DNA of 64,000 nt from Actinoplanes campanulatus (GCF_014647795.1 NZ_BMPW01000011.1:1-64000), one strand, 5' to 3'. Positions 26,414 through 34,486 are shown, counted from the first letter of the stretch. Made by a program: numbers and translations. The notes: generated by a model not told the origin, from the letters alone.

Positions 26414-27283
26414 TTGCACAGCCACCACAACGGCCTCAAGACCGCCGCCCTGCTCGGACTGCTCACCAGCCTGATCCTCGCCGTGGGCTACTGGCTGGGC
26501 GGCAGCGCCGGCCTCGTCATCGCCGTGCTGATCTCGCTGGCGACGAACGCCGTCAGCTACTTCTACTCCGACCGGATCGCCCTGCGGGCCATGGGCGCCC
26601 GCCCGGTGACCGAGGCGGAGCTGCCCGGTCTCTACCGAATCGTCCGCGAGCTGGCCACCGAGGCCGGCCAGCCGATGCCCCGCCTCTACGTCTCGCCGGC
26701 GCTCCAGCCCAACGCGTTCGCGACCGGCCGCGACCCGGAGCACGCCGCGGTCGCGGTGACCGTCGGCATCCTGAACCTGCTGGAGCCGCGTGAGCTGCGC
26801 GGTGTCATCGGGCACGAGCTGTCGCACGTCTACAACCGCGACATCCTGATCTCCAGCGTCGCCGCCGGCCTGGCCGGGATCGTCACGATGCTGGCCAACC
26901 TGGCGTTCTTCCTGCCGTTCGGCGGCTCGGACGACGACGACGGCCCGAACCCGGCCGGCCTGCTGCTCATGATGATCCTGGGCCCGCTGGCCGCGTCGAT
27001 CATCCAGCTGGCGATCAGCCGGAACCGGGAATTCGAGGCGGATGCCTCCGGGGCCGCGCTCACCGGTGATCCGCTCGCTCTCGCGAGCGCCCTCGAGAAG
27101 ATCCATCACGGTACGGCCCGCGCGCCGCTGCCGGCCGGCGGACAGCTGACCAGCGCCGCCCACCTGATGATCGCCAACCCGTTCTCCGGTGGAGGGATCG
27201 CCGGGCTGTTCTCCACCCACCCGCCGATGGCCGAGCGGATCCGGCGCCTCCAGGAGCAGGCCGCGTTGGTCCGTCGCTGGTGA
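26414..27283 (+). CDS. htpX: HtpX-family membrane zinc metalloprotease
   Basis: HtpX degrades damaged membrane proteins. The 289-residue product has two helices near the N-terminus (about residues 10-50), the zinc site HELSH in VIGHELSHVYNRD near residue 136, two more helices, and the third zinc ligand Glu in NREFEADASGAAL near residue 213. I choose a TTG start at 26414 because AAGGAGG lies 8 nt upstream and the protein then begins at the usual place. Length is typical. It follows nuoN by 102 bp. Confidence 0.9.
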   Translation: MHSHHNGLKTAALLGLLTSLILAVGYWLGGSAGLVIAVLISLATNAVSYFYSDRIALRAMGARPVTEAELPGLYRIVRELATEAGQPMPRLYVSPALQPNAFATGRDPEHAAVAVTVGILNLLEPRELRGVIGHELSHVYNRDILISSVAAGLAGIVTMLANLAFFLPFGGSDDDDGPNPAGLLLMMILGPLAASIIQLAISRNREFEADASGAALTGDPLALASALEKIHHGTARAPLPAGGQLTSAAHLMIANPFSGGGIAGLFSTHPPMAERIRRLQEQAALVRRW

Positions 27284-27384
27284 CGCGCGCGACAACGGCC
27301 GATCTTTCAGGTCTGTCAACCGACCGCCGACGTTAGCCTCGAAACTCGTTTCGCTCGTTACCGTCGGCAGTCGGAGGCCAGCTC

Positions 27385-28641
27385 GTGACCGCATTGCGTC
27401 AGTACCTTGGCGTATGGCACCTACCGGGCGCGAAGGTCCTTCTGGTGGTCGGCATCCTGGCCCGCCTCGGTATCGGGATGACCCCGCTGGCCCTGCTCCT
27501 GCTCGTCGAGCAGGCCACCGGACGGTATGCGGCGGCCGGTCTCGCAGGTGGCGTCTACGCGCTGGCCGGCGCCGCGGTCAGCCCGATCGCCGGCCGCCTC
27601 GCCGACCGGATCGGCCCGGCCCCGATCCTCCTGGCCACCGCGATCCTGCACCCGCTGGCGCTGGCCGCCCTGCTGCTGGCGAGCCGGGGCGGCGCGGATG
27701 CCCTGGAGTGGATCTTCGTGGCGTCGGCGGGAGCCGGCGCCACCTACCCGCCGCTGACCGCGGCGATCCGTCGCGCCTGGACCGACATGACGTCTCCCGG
27801 CACCGGCCGGCACCAGCTGCGCTCGGCCGCCATCGCCGCCGAGACCTCGCTGTTCGAGCTGGTCTTCGTGCTCGGCCCGATGCTGGTGGCGGCCCTCATG
27901 GTGATCTCCGGTCAGCCCGAGTCGGCGCTGATCAGCGCCGCCGTCGCCACCCTCGCCGGTACGGCGTGGATCGCCCGCCTCCCGGTCATGCGGCACCGCG
28001 GCGGCCACGACCCGGCGGCCGCCGCGAAGGGCCTGGGCCCGCTGCGGACCGGCGGCTTCCCGGCGCTGCTGCTGTGCGTCGGCGCCCTCGGCGTCGCGTT
28101 CGGCGCGGCCGGCGTGATCGTCCCGGCGTACGCCGCACAGCACGGCGGCGGCGCGTCCCTCGGCGGGGTGCTGCTCGGCGTCTGGGGCATCGGCAGCGCG
28201 ATCGGCGGCATCTGGTTCGGCACCCGCCGCCCGGCGATGACCCTGTCCCGCCAGTTCGCCTGGCTGCTGGCCGCCGTGTCGACGAGCTTCCTGCTGCTGG
28301 CGTTCATGCCGAGCCCGCTCTGGCTGGGCACGGCCCTGGTGTTCGGCGGCGCGACCATCGCCCCCGCCCTGACCGTGGAGAACAGCCTGGTCGGCCGGAT
28401 CGCCCCGGCCGGGATGATGAACGAGGCGTACACCTGGATGATCACCGTTTCGGTCAGCGGCAGCGCGGCCGGCGGCGCCGTGGCCGGTGCGATCGTCGAC
28501 CAGCCGGGCGGTCTGCCCTGGTCGTTCGTGTTCGCCGCGGTGGTCCTGCTGCTCGCCGCCGGGGTCGCCGCGATCCCCGAGGGGTCGATGGCCCGCGCCG
28601 ACCGGCACGCCACCGAGCGCCTCGCCACCGAACCGGTGTGA
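27385..28641 (+). CDS. MFS transporter
   Basis: The 418-residue product has about 12 membrane helices and the MFS loop 2-3 motif in [13 protein letters not shown] near residue 70. It is of the actinomycete group often annotated as putative drug or metabolite exporters; cargo unknown. GTG start behind GGAGG. A small hairpin (CGAAA/TTTCG, 27340-27353) lies in the 100-bp leader. Confidence 0.85.
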   Translation: MTALRQYLGVWHLPGAKVLLVVGILARLGIGMTPLALLLLVEQATGRYAAAGLAGGVYALAGAAVSPIAGRLADRIGPAPILLATAILHPLALAALLLASRGGADALEWIFVASAGAGATYPPLTAAIRRAWTDMTSPGTGRHQLRSAAIAAETSLFELVFVLGPMLVAALMVISGQPESALISAAVATLAGTAWIARLPVMRHRGGHDPAAAAKGLGPLRTGGFPALLLCVGALGVAFGAAGVIVPAYAAQHGGGASLGGVLLGVWGIGSAIGGIWFGTRRPAMTLSRQFAWLLAAVSTSFLLLAFMPSPLWLGTALVFGGATIAPALTVENSLVGRIAPAGMMNEAYTWMITVSVSGSAAGGAVAGAIVDQPGGLPWSFVFAAVVLLLAAGVAAIPEGSMARADRHATERLATEPV

Positions 28642-28691
28642 GCGTCGCGCGATAGCCTGGCGACAGGCTTGGTGTGGCGAGGGGGGCGGCT

Positions 28692-29126
28692 GTGTCCAAA
28701 GAGGTCGAGAGCATGCGCGCGGCGGATTCGGACCGCCAGCAGATCGCCGACCAGTTGAAGGCCGCGCTCGACGAGGGCCGCCTCTCCCTGCACGAGTACG
28801 ACGAGCGCATCGGCGCCGCCTACGCCGCACGTACGTACGCCGAATTGCTCTTGATCGTCAAAGATCTGCCCCGCCCCGGCGTCAGCGCCGCCGAGGTGCG
28901 CGCTCAGGCGCGGAAGGCCGCCCGTCGCCTGCCGACCGCTCTGCTCGTTCTCTGGACCATCTGGGGTGCGCTCGCCGCGGTCAACGTGGTGATCTACGCC
29001 CTGGTCGCGGTCTCCATCACCGAGTTCGTCTACCCGTGGCCGATCTGGCTGCTGGTTCCGGGTGTCGCGCTCGGTGCGGTGACCGCCGGAGTGCAAGTGA
29101 TCCGCAATCAGAATCGGGGAGACTGA
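28692..29126 (+). CDS. DUF1707 (SHOCT-like) membrane protein
   Basis: The 144-residue product has an N-terminal DUF1707 domain at about residues 8-60, with the pattern MRAADSDRQQIADQLKAALDEGRLS then EYDERI-x-x-AYAARTYAEL. Two membrane helices follow at about residues 80-130. The domain is common at the N-terminus of actinomycete membrane proteins and may mediate regulation or oligomerisation; exact role unknown. GTG start behind a GAGGGGGG ribosome binding site. It ends 7 bp before the luciferase-like gene. Confidence 0.85.
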   Translation: MSKEVESMRAADSDRQQIADQLKAALDEGRLSLHEYDERIGAAYAARTYAELLLIVKDLPRPGVSAAEVRAQARKAARRLPTALLVLWTIWGALAAVNVVIYALVAVSITEFVYPWPIWLLVPGVALGAVTAGVQVIRNQNRGD

Positions 29127-29133
29127 GTCCCGC

Positions 29134-30153
29134 ATGACCGCACCGACCCGCGTTCCGCTCTCCGTGCTCGACCTGGCCACGGTCCGCGAAGGGCACGGCA
29201 GCGCCGACGCGCTGCGCGGCACCATCGAGATCGCCAAGGCCGCCGACGAACTCGGCTACCGCCGGTTCTGGGTCGCCGAGCACCACAACATGCCGGCCGT
29301 CGCCTCCACCTCGCCACCGGTGCTGATCGGCGCCGTGGCCGCACACACCCGGCAGATCCGGGTCGGTTCCGGCGGCGTGATGCTGCCCAACCACATGCCG
29401 TTCGTGGTGGCCGAGCAGTTCGCCATGCTGGAGGCGCTCTACCCGGGCCGGGTCGACCTGGGCATCGGCCGCGCCCCCGGCACCGACCAGGCGACCGCGG
29501 CGGCCCTGCGCGGGGTCTCGCCCTACCTGACCGTGGAGCAGTTCCCGGAGCATCTGCGCACCCTGCTGGGCCTGCTCGGCGACGAGCGGGTGCCGACCGA
29601 GCGGCTCACCGCCACGCCCGCCGCGGAGAGCTTCCCCGAGGTGTGGATGCTCGGCTCGTCGACCTACGGGGCCCAGGTGGCGGCCGCGCTCGGGCTGCCG
29701 TTCTGCTACGCGTACCACTTCGCCGCGAGCTCGGACGTCGACGGCGCCCTCCGCCTCTACCGCAACGGGTTCCAGCCGTCGCCGCGCTACCCCCGGCCAT
29801 GGGTGATGGTCAGCGCCTCCGTGCTGGCGGCCGAAACCTCCGAGGAGGCCCGCTTCCTGGCCGGTCCCAGCCGGGTGATGGCCCTCAGCCTGCGCACCGG
29901 CCGGCTCGGCCCGATGATCTCCCCGGAGGCGGCGGCCGAACGCGAACTGTCCGACCTGGACCGTGCCCTGCTCGATTCGCTGCCCGGCACCCAGTACGCG
30001 GGCACCGTCGAGGAGGTCGTCTCCGGCCTCGACACGCTGGTCGCCCGGACCGGCGCCGACGAACTCATCCTGGCCGGAGCGGTCCACGACCCGGCCACCC
30101 GCATCGACAGCCTGGCCCGGATCGCCAAGGCCTGGGGCCCGGTCGCCGGATGA
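29134..30153 (+). CDS. luciferase-like (LLM class) flavin-dependent monooxygenase
   Basis: The 339-residue product has the bacterial luciferase-type TIM barrel: the RFWVAEHHNMPAVAS motif near residue 46, VGSGGVMLPNHMP near residue 75, and DLGIGRAPGTDQ near residue 108. It belongs to the MsnO8-like subgroup and should use reduced FMN or F420. Substrate unknown. The stop overlaps the start of an acetyltransferase remnant (ATGA). Confidence 0.88.
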   Translation: MTAPTRVPLSVLDLATVREGHGSADALRGTIEIAKAADELGYRRFWVAEHHNMPAVASTSPPVLIGAVAAHTRQIRVGSGGVMLPNHMPFVVAEQFAMLEALYPGRVDLGIGRAPGTDQATAAALRGVSPYLTVEQFPEHLRTLLGLLGDERVPTERLTATPAAESFPEVWMLGSSTYGAQVAAALGLPFCYAYHFAASSDVDGALRLYRNGFQPSPRYPRPWVMVSASVLAAETSEEARFLAGPSRVMALSLRTGRLGPMISPEAAAERELSDLDRALLDSLPGTQYAGTVEEVVSGLDTLVARTGADELILAGAVHDPATRIDSLARIAKAWGPVAG

Positions 30154-30305
30154 CCTGGCACCTGACCTCCGACGTGGAGACCTTCGCCGCCACGGCGGGC
30201 ACCTTCCTCTTCATCGGCCTGGCGAACCCGGCCGGCAACGCCCTCTACCCCAGGCTGGGCTACCGGTCGACAGAAGACCGAGCGGTGGTGGAATTCTCCT
30301 CATGA
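30150..30305 (+). pseudogene. internally deleted GNAT acetyltransferase
   Basis: The 51-codon frame starts with MTWHLTSDVETFAATAGTFL, the usual N-terminus of a group of actinomycete GNAT acetyltransferases. It then jumps in frame to the C-terminal strand region, FIGLANPAGNALYPRLGYR, followed by the last strand. The acetyl-CoA binding core, some 200 residues, is missing. Start and stop are still coupled to the neighbours through ATGA overlaps, so the deletion left the operon intact. It cannot be an active enzyme. Confidence 0.8.
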
Positions 30306-30976
30306 CCAGTGGCATCGTCCTCTCCCTGAACGTCGGCGGCTCCGAACCCAACCCGGCGAAGAAGGACTCCGGCCGGACCGGTATAGGCAAGCGCCCGGTG
30401 GACCACCCGATAACGGTCCGCCGCCCCGGCCCGAAGACCACCGGCCTGCACAGCGGCGTGGTAGGCGACTTCATCGGCGACACCCGACATCACGGCGGCG
30501 ACGACCAGGCGGTGTACGCGTACGCCGTCGAGGACTACGCCTGGTGGTCCGCAGAGCTGTCCCGCGACCTGCCCCCCGGCCTGTTCGGCGAGAACCTGAC
30601 CACCCAGGGCCTGGACCTCTACAACGCCGTACTGGGCGAACAGTGGCGAGTAGGCGACACGGTGATCCTGGAGACCACCTTCGGCCGCATCCCGTGCTCC
30701 ACTTTCCAGCACCGCATGGCCGAGCCCCGCTGGATCAAGCGCTTCGCCGACTCCAACCGCACCGGCGCCTACCTCCGCATCCTCCAGGAGGGCGAAATCC
30801 ACCCGGGCGCGCCCATCGAGGTGATCCACCGCCCCACCCACGGCCTGACCCTCGCCGAGGCCTTCGACATCTACATGCACACCCCGGAAAACCTGTCCCG
30901 CCTCCTGGTGGCCGAAGCCCTGCCCCCCGATCTCCGCACCGAGATCGAAAAGCGCCTGACCCCCACACCCTCCTGA
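30302..30976 (+). CDS. MOSC domain protein (YiiM-like)
   Basis: The 224-residue product has a MOSC domain. It has the N-terminal RPGPKTTGLHSGVVGDFIGDTRHHGGDDQAVYAY pattern, GLFGENLTTQGL near residue 95, and the conserved Cys in GRIPCSTFQHRM near residue 135, which in MOSC proteins binds a metal-sulfur or molybdenum cofactor group. Relatives such as YiiM reduce N-hydroxylated compounds. ATG overlaps the stop of the acetyltransferase remnant. Confidence 0.88.
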   Translation: MTSGIVLSLNVGGSEPNPAKKDSGRTGIGKRPVDHPITVRRPGPKTTGLHSGVVGDFIGDTRHHGGDDQAVYAYAVEDYAWWSAELSRDLPPGLFGENLTTQGLDLYNAVLGEQWRVGDTVILETTFGRIPCSTFQHRMAEPRWIKRFADSNRTGAYLRILQEGEIHPGAPIEVIHRPTHGLTLAEAFDIYMHTPENLSRLLVAEALPPDLRTEIEKRLTPTPS

Positions 30977-30999
30977 CGGAACCCCCCCCAGAAACGAAA

Positions 31000-31031
31000 C
31001 GGCCGGCGCCGTGTAGGCGCGTCGCCGGCCG
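31000..31031. terminator. bidirectional terminator hairpin
   Basis: Nine-bp arms CGGCCGGCG (31000-31008) and CGCCGGCCG (31023-31031) lie between the MOSC gene and a convergent operon, preceded by an A-rich stretch that gives a T-rich tail on the minus strand. Confidence 0.65.
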
Positions 31032-31036
31032 GTCGC

Positions 31037-31222
31037 TCAGAAGTTCTGGTCGCCGTAGAGGCGCATCTGCGTCTCCGTCGCGAGCCGGGCTTGCTCTTCC
31101 TCGTCGACCTGCGACCGCCATCGCAGAAAGGCTTCTTGGGCTTTCATCAGCGGCTCGGCGTAGGCGCAACTGTGCGCGACGTTCCGGAAGCTAATCCGCC
31201 CTTCGAGTACGTCCCGGGCCAT
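31037..31222 (-). CDS. hypothetical protein, 61 aa
   Basis: The frame starts at an ATG one base after the stop of the upstream 72-aa gene, so it is probably translated by coupling. A GTG/ATG 14 codons earlier is possible. The 61-residue product is hydrophilic and helical, with a Glu-rich stretch at about 43-52. No family is recognised. It is the last gene of a three-gene operon convergent with the MOSC gene. Confidence 0.55.
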   Translation of the reverse strand: MARDVLEGRISFRNVAHSCAYAEPLMKAQEAFLRWRSQVDEEEQARLATETQMRLYGDQNF

Positions 31223-31223
31223 C

Positions 31224-31442
31224 TCAGCCGGCGCCGATGTCGACGAGCCGGGCGAAGAGGTCATGAAGCTGGCCCATCAGCTGCCGATGGCCGGGAGCGA
31301 CGAAGCCGATCAGCCCTTGGTCGAGGATCGTGAAGCTGCCATGGCCCGAGACGTACCGGTCGGCTTCCTCGGCGACGCGTTCCACGTCGCCGAGCTTGCG
31401 CGCGTACTCGGGCACCTGGAAGGGATCAGTTCTGAGGGTCAT
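31224..31442 (-). CDS. hypothetical protein, 72 aa, possibly a short EspC/WXG100-like helical protein
   Basis: The ATG overlaps the stop of the upstream membrane-protein gene (ATGA). The 72-residue product begins TDPFQVPEYARKL, followed by amphipathic helices around a Gly-rich turn. That vaguely resembles the N-terminal helix-turn-helix hairpin of type VII secretion targets, but there is no WXG motif and no secretion machinery nearby, so the resemblance is weak. Function unknown. Confidence 0.55.
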   Translation of the reverse strand: MTLRTDPFQVPEYARKLGDVERVAEEADRYVSGHGSFTILDQGLIGFVAPGHRQLMGQLHDLFARLVDIGAG

Positions 31443-31756
31443 AGCGGCGTGATCCTGTTCGTGATGACAACCGCCAGGACCATCAGGCCCGTTCCGATGA
31501 CCGCGAGGAGCAGGCTTCGCCGCCAGAGCCGCGTGGTCTCGGCGATGTCGCTGGTCCGGTGCAGTTTGACCGCGTCGATGATCGAGTAGCTGAACGCGGC
31601 CGCCGGCAGGAGCAGGATCGGCCAACCGATGAGCGGAATGGGGCTGCCCGAGGCGGTGGAGACCACGACGCCGAACAGCACCAGCAGATAGATCCCGGCA
31701 GGGAAGATTGCCAGCTTGCCGGCGCTGCGCTGCATATCAAGTCTCGGATTGTCCAC
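31439..31756 (-). CDS. small integral membrane protein, 105 aa
   Basis: The GTG at 31756 is preceded by GAGAGGA. The product has three likely helices, at about residues 13-33, 40-60 and 82-101, with a short basic loop between the last two. No family is recognised. It is the first of three coupled genes; the two behind it encode small soluble helical proteins. Confidence 0.6.
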   Translation of the reverse strand: MDNPRLDMQRSAGKLAIFPAGIYLLVLFGVVVSTASGSPIPLIGWPILLLPAAAFSYSIIDAVKLHRTSDIAETTRLWRRSLLLAVIGTGLMVLAVVITNRITPL

Positions 31757-31987
31757 AGCCGTCCTCTCCGGTGACTACCTGGATCCGAGGGCTACCAACT
31801 TGACTAGGCAAGTTTGAGACCCGTGGCCGCCATCGATGCGACCAGCGTTGTTCTCCTGGCTGGGGCAGCCCGCCGCCGTACCCGTCCTATCTGTGGGGTG
31901 TTCGATGACGGTCGGCCGCCGGTGCGCGGATCGTCTCGGCGGGCGGTCAGGAGAGGGGCAGTACGGGCCTCTAAAGGATCTTTGCGT

Positions 31988-32004
31988 GTTCCCGTCATGT
32001 TCCC
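31988..32004. repeat. 11-bp-phased direct repeat GTTCCC, outer arm-type site
   Basis: GTTCCC occurs at 31988-31993 and 31999-32004, one helical turn apart. The pair ends 99 bp before the left attachment core, the same distance as the GCCCAC pair lies from the right core. The geometry suggests an integrase arm site of a different element. Confidence 0.5.
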
Positions 32005-32056
32005 GTGGAGGGCTGTAGACGGCCGGATCTTGCCGGACTCGCCAGATCCCAACGAG

Positions 32057-32096
32057 AACGGCCCCGGTCAGCGTTTCCGCTGGCACCGGGGCCGTT
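32057..32096 (-). terminator. duplicated tRNA-Tyr terminator, left copy
   Basis: Twelve-bp arms (AACGGCCCCGGT and its complement) enclose an inner 5-bp stem with a GAAA loop when read on the minus strand. It is a near copy of the hairpin behind the complete tRNA-Tyr gene. Confidence 0.8.
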
Positions 32097-32102
32097 TCCT
32101 GA

Positions 32103-32156
32103 GCCTGTGGCGGGTAGAGGATTCGAACCTCTGTAGCTTTCGCGACGGATTTACAG
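32103..32156. repeat. left attachment site: 54-bp direct repeat holding the 3' part of tRNA-Tyr
   Basis: It is identical to 36939-36992. Positions 32108-32156 are the last 49 nt of a tRNA-Tyr gene (anticodon loop to discriminator base) on the minus strand, without the 5' half. Identity stops sharply at 32156/36992. This is what site-specific integration into the 3' end of a tRNA leaves behind. Confidence 0.9.
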
Positions 32157-32233
32157 GGAGCGCTGGATCATCGGTCCTTCGGTGGCGCTGAGCAGGTCTT
32201 TTTCTCTCTGGCAGGTGGCTTGTGATGCCTGCT

Positions 32234-32250
32234 GCCCACGATTCGCCCAC
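32234..32250. repeat. 11-bp-phased direct repeat GCCCAC, left inner arm-type site
   Basis: GCCCAC occurs at 32234-32239 and 32245-32250. The same 17-bp block with one change lies near the right end (36825-36841). Both are inside the element, as expected for integrase arm-binding sites. Confidence 0.55.
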
Positions 32251-32262
32251 GGTGGGCGGTTC

Positions 32263-32402
32263 TTACCCCAATGCCCCGCCGATCCGATCGTTCACCCCGC
32301 GTCCCCACCGTCGATGCAGTTGGCGTAGACCCGGAGCAGAACCGCGACGCTGTGACCAAGCCGGTGCGCTACTTCAGTCGCCGGGACCCCAGCGTTCAGC
32401 CA
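32263..32402 (-). pseudogene. tyrosine integrase, C-terminal remnant
   Basis: On the minus strand the segment reads WLNAGVPATEVAHRLGHS followed by VAVLLRVYANCIDGG. This is the end of actinomycete tyrosine recombinases, with the catalytic His of the LGHS motif and the nucleophilic Tyr in RVYA. A stop at 32292-32294 comes early; in a shifted frame the expected tail (VNDRIGGALG) continues to a TAA at 32263. Everything N-terminal to WLNAGVP is gone. It lies next to the left attachment site, where such integrases usually sit. Confidence 0.85.
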
Positions 32403-32900
32403 CAGTTGGACAAGATCCGCGCCGGGCGCCTCACACCAGAGTCGATCGCAATCCGGATCCTGCTGCCCGACCTGGCGCAGCCCGCAGTCGTCCCCTCCCG
32501 CGCTGAACCGGCCGGAGACGACCCCGCCGTCCGCGAACGTGCCGCCCGCATCGCCCGCCGGCACACCGAGGCCATCGTCGAATCGGTGGGCGAGCTGGAC
32601 ACACTCGGCCTGGTCCGCAACGCGACCACGGAGATCCGCGCCTACGGCACCACGGTCCTGTCGAAGATGTACATCCTCAACCGCGACGAAGTCTTCTTCG
32701 GCTTCTACCCGGTCGTCCGCAACACCGTCTCGGTCGACAAGCAGGCCGTCACGATCTTCGACGTGCTGGGCAAAGACGTCCCGCTCTTCCACTACGCGAC
32801 CAGCGGCGACGACGGCGACGCCGGAGACCAGTTCGTCCAACAGTCCCGCGCCTGGTTCGACAGCGTCTGGGACACCATCGCGCACGAGTACACCCCGTGA
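32271..32900 (+). CDS. 5'-truncated regulator-like protein
   Basis: An open frame of 209 codons, but only residues from about 46 on (nt 32406) look like protein. The first 45 codons lie opposite the integrase remnant. The true part has a helical segment (LDKIRAGRLTPESIAIRILLPD), then an effector-like domain with SKMYILNRDEVFFGFYPVV and WFDSVWDTIAHEY at the end. From memory this domain occurs in actinomycete regulators encoded ahead of a HAD hydrolase and a kinase. The DNA-binding N-terminus is missing. The stop overlaps the next start (GTGA). Confidence 0.55.
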   Translation: MPRRSDRSPRVPTVDAVGVDPEQNRDAVTKPVRYFSRRDPSVQPQLDKIRAGRLTPESIAIRILLPDLAQPAVVPSRAEPAGDDPAVRERAARIARRHTEAIVESVGELDTLGLVRNATTEIRAYGTTVLSKMYILNRDEVFFGFYPVVRNTVSVDKQAVTIFDVLGKDVPLFHYATSGDDGDAGDQFVQQSRAWFDSVWDTIAHEYTP

Positions 32901-33601
32901 GCGTGGACCTGGTCGGTAGTACTCGCTGTCTGCTGATCGATTTCGACGGCCCGATCTGCTCTGTCTTCGCCGGCTACCCCGCCGCCGCAGTCGCCGACGA
33001 GTTGCGCGCCGTCATCCGCCAACGCTGTGGAGGCCACCTTCCGCCGGCCGTCGCGCAGCTGTCATCCGACCCGTTGCGGATCCTCGCCGAAGTCGCAGCC
33101 GGGGGAGACGACCGGCTAACCCGGGAGATTGCTGACACCTGCCGCGACGCCGAAGTCAACGCCGTCGCCTCAGCCACCGCAACGCCCGGCGCCGAAGACG
33201 TGCTCCGTGCCGCACAAGCCACCGGGCGCCAAGTCGTCATCGTCAGCAACAACGCCACCGCCGCGATCGACGCCTACCTTAAATGCCACGATCTCACCCG
33301 CTACATCACCGCCGTGTCCGCGCGCTTCGACGGGATGAACCCGCAGCTACTCAAGCCGCACCCGTTCCTGCTCGAAGCCGGACTCACCCCCACCAACACC
33401 GAACCGGCGGAAGCCGTCTTCATCGGCGACTCGGTAACCGACATCGAGGCCGGCCGGACCGCCGGCATCCGCACGATCGGCTACGCCAACAAACCCGGCA
33501 AACACCAACGCCTCACCAATGCGGGCGCCGACCTCGTCATCGACTCCATGGTGACCCTCGCCGAGGCGGTACAGCAGACCCCAGCCAGGCAAGCACGATG
33601 A
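32897..33601 (+). CDS. HAD superfamily phosphatase
   Basis: The 234-residue product has the four HAD motifs: DFDGP near residue 15 (nucleophile and acid Asp), VSNN near residue 116, Lys in LKPHPF near residue 152, and FIGDSVTDIEAG near residue 175. A helical cap lies between motifs 1 and 2, as in phosphoglycolate-phosphatase-like enzymes. GTG start overlaps the regulator stop; the stop overlaps the kinase start. Substrate unknown, possibly the product of the adjacent kinase or a related sugar/nucleotide phosphate. Confidence 0.88.
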   Translation: MSVDLVGSTRCLLIDFDGPICSVFAGYPAAAVADELRAVIRQRCGGHLPPAVAQLSSDPLRILAEVAAGGDDRLTREIADTCRDAEVNAVASATATPGAEDVLRAAQATGRQVVIVSNNATAAIDAYLKCHDLTRYITAVSARFDGMNPQLLKPHPFLLEAGLTPTNTEPAEAVFIGDSVTDIEAGRTAGIRTIGYANKPGKHQRLTNAGADLVIDSMVTLAEAVQQTPARQAR

Positions 33602-34422
33602 CCGCCCAGTACGCCGTACCGGCCCCCGTGCTGGCCAACGTCCGCCGCCGTTGGCCCGACATCGCCGAACACTGGATCGCCCACGTCGCCACCGACTTCC
33701 GCACCCTCTGCGAGCGCTACCAGGCCACCCCGCGCGAGGTCTTAGCCGCACGGTACGGATTCGTCACCGCCGTCGACACGCCAAACGGACCCCTCGTGCT
33801 CCGAAGCAGCCCCGACCCCCACGGACGCGGCCAAGCCGCCGTAGCAACCGCACTCGCTGACCTAGGCGCTGCCCCACAGGTACACGAAGTGGTAGCCACC
33901 GACCACGGCGCCTGGACCGTGCTCGAACGAGTGCTTCCCGGAACGCCACTCAGCCAGGCCGACCCGGCAACCGTCAACCCTCAGGCGCTCTTCGCGCCGT
34001 TGGCAGCGATGCGGGACCAGCCGCCACCTCTTCCCGGGATGCCGTCAATCCTTGACTGGCTCCGCGATCGCCTCGAAGACGACCAGCTCACCGACCTCCG
34101 CCCTGGTACCACCGTCGCCCCCGCAGAGGAACGGAAGGCCGCGCTCGCAATCCTGGCTGACTTGGCTCGCGACCACATACCGGGTCTCTGTCACGGCGAC
34201 GCCTCCAGCGGCAACATCATCGCCAACGGCCCGCGCCACTGGAGGTACATCGACCCGCGCGGCGTAACAGGCGAACACACTTACGACGCCGCCGTTCTCG
34301 CAATCCGGATCGTTACTGCCTACCCATCTCCCGACCTCCAGGCGCAGATCGCCGACCTGGCGCAAGTCAGCCCCGTCCGTCTTCGCAACTGGATGAAGGT
34401 CGCCCAAGCTGCACGGGTGTAG
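33598..34422 (+). CDS. phosphotransferase/kinase of the aminoglycoside phosphotransferase-like fold
   Basis: The 274-residue product has a protein-kinase-like fold: a beta-rich N-lobe with VLRSSPDP near residue 65, WTVLERVLPGTPL as hinge near residue 105, the catalytic loop HGDASSGNII near residue 200, and the metal-binding Asp in YIDPRG near residue 218. GDASSGN has Ser where many relatives have HPGN. ATG overlaps the HAD stop (ATGA), giving a regulator-HAD-kinase triad. Substrate unknown; antibiotic or metabolite phosphorylation are both possible. Confidence 0.82.
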   Translation: MTAQYAVPAPVLANVRRRWPDIAEHWIAHVATDFRTLCERYQATPREVLAARYGFVTAVDTPNGPLVLRSSPDPHGRGQAAVATALADLGAAPQVHEVVATDHGAWTVLERVLPGTPLSQADPATVNPQALFAPLAAMRDQPPPLPGMPSILDWLRDRLEDDQLTDLRPGTTVAPAEERKAALAILADLARDHIPGLCHGDASSGNIIANGPRHWRYIDPRGVTGEHTYDAAVLAIRIVTAYPSPDLQAQIADLAQVSPVRLRNWMKVAQAARV

Positions 34423-34426
34423 CGGA

Positions 34427-34446
34427 ATGTACTGAACTTTGTACAT
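34427..34446. promoter_or_regulatory. inverted repeat ATGTAC-8-GTACAT
   Basis: Perfect 6-bp arms separated by 8 bp lie a few bases after the kinase stop, upstream of the helical-repeat gene. It may be an operator; too short and AT-rich to be a terminator. Confidence 0.45.
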
Positions 34447-34470
34447 CTGAACGCGGACCAGGTCGAATTC

Positions 34471-34486
34471 GATGCTTCCAAGCATC
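34471..34486. promoter_or_regulatory. inverted repeat GATGCTT-2-AAGCATC
   Basis: A perfect 7-bp inverted repeat in the 216-bp gap before the helical-repeat gene. Another candidate protein-binding site. Confidence 0.35.

Larger units (their letters stand above)
31757..32102. other. 346-bp region without a gene, next to the left attachment repeat
   Basis: It contains the 11-bp-phased GTTCCC repeats (31988-32004) and the left copy of the tRNA-Tyr terminator (32057-32096). I see no coherent reading frame. It looks like the outer arm of an older insertion at this tRNA. Confidence 0.5.

Noticed and set aside
31224-31442. Calling the 72-aa protein a genuine type VII secretion substrate
   Set aside because: No WXG motif, no secretion genes nearby and too short; only a vague helical resemblance.
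32103-32156. A second functional tRNA-Tyr gene
   Set aside because: Only the 3' 49 nt are present; acceptor 5' strand, D arm and half of the anticodon stem are missing.
33598-34422. Naming the islet kinase as an aminoglycoside resistance enzyme
   Set aside because: Only the general kinase fold is visible; the catalytic loop departs from characterised resistance enzymes and no substrate can be read.
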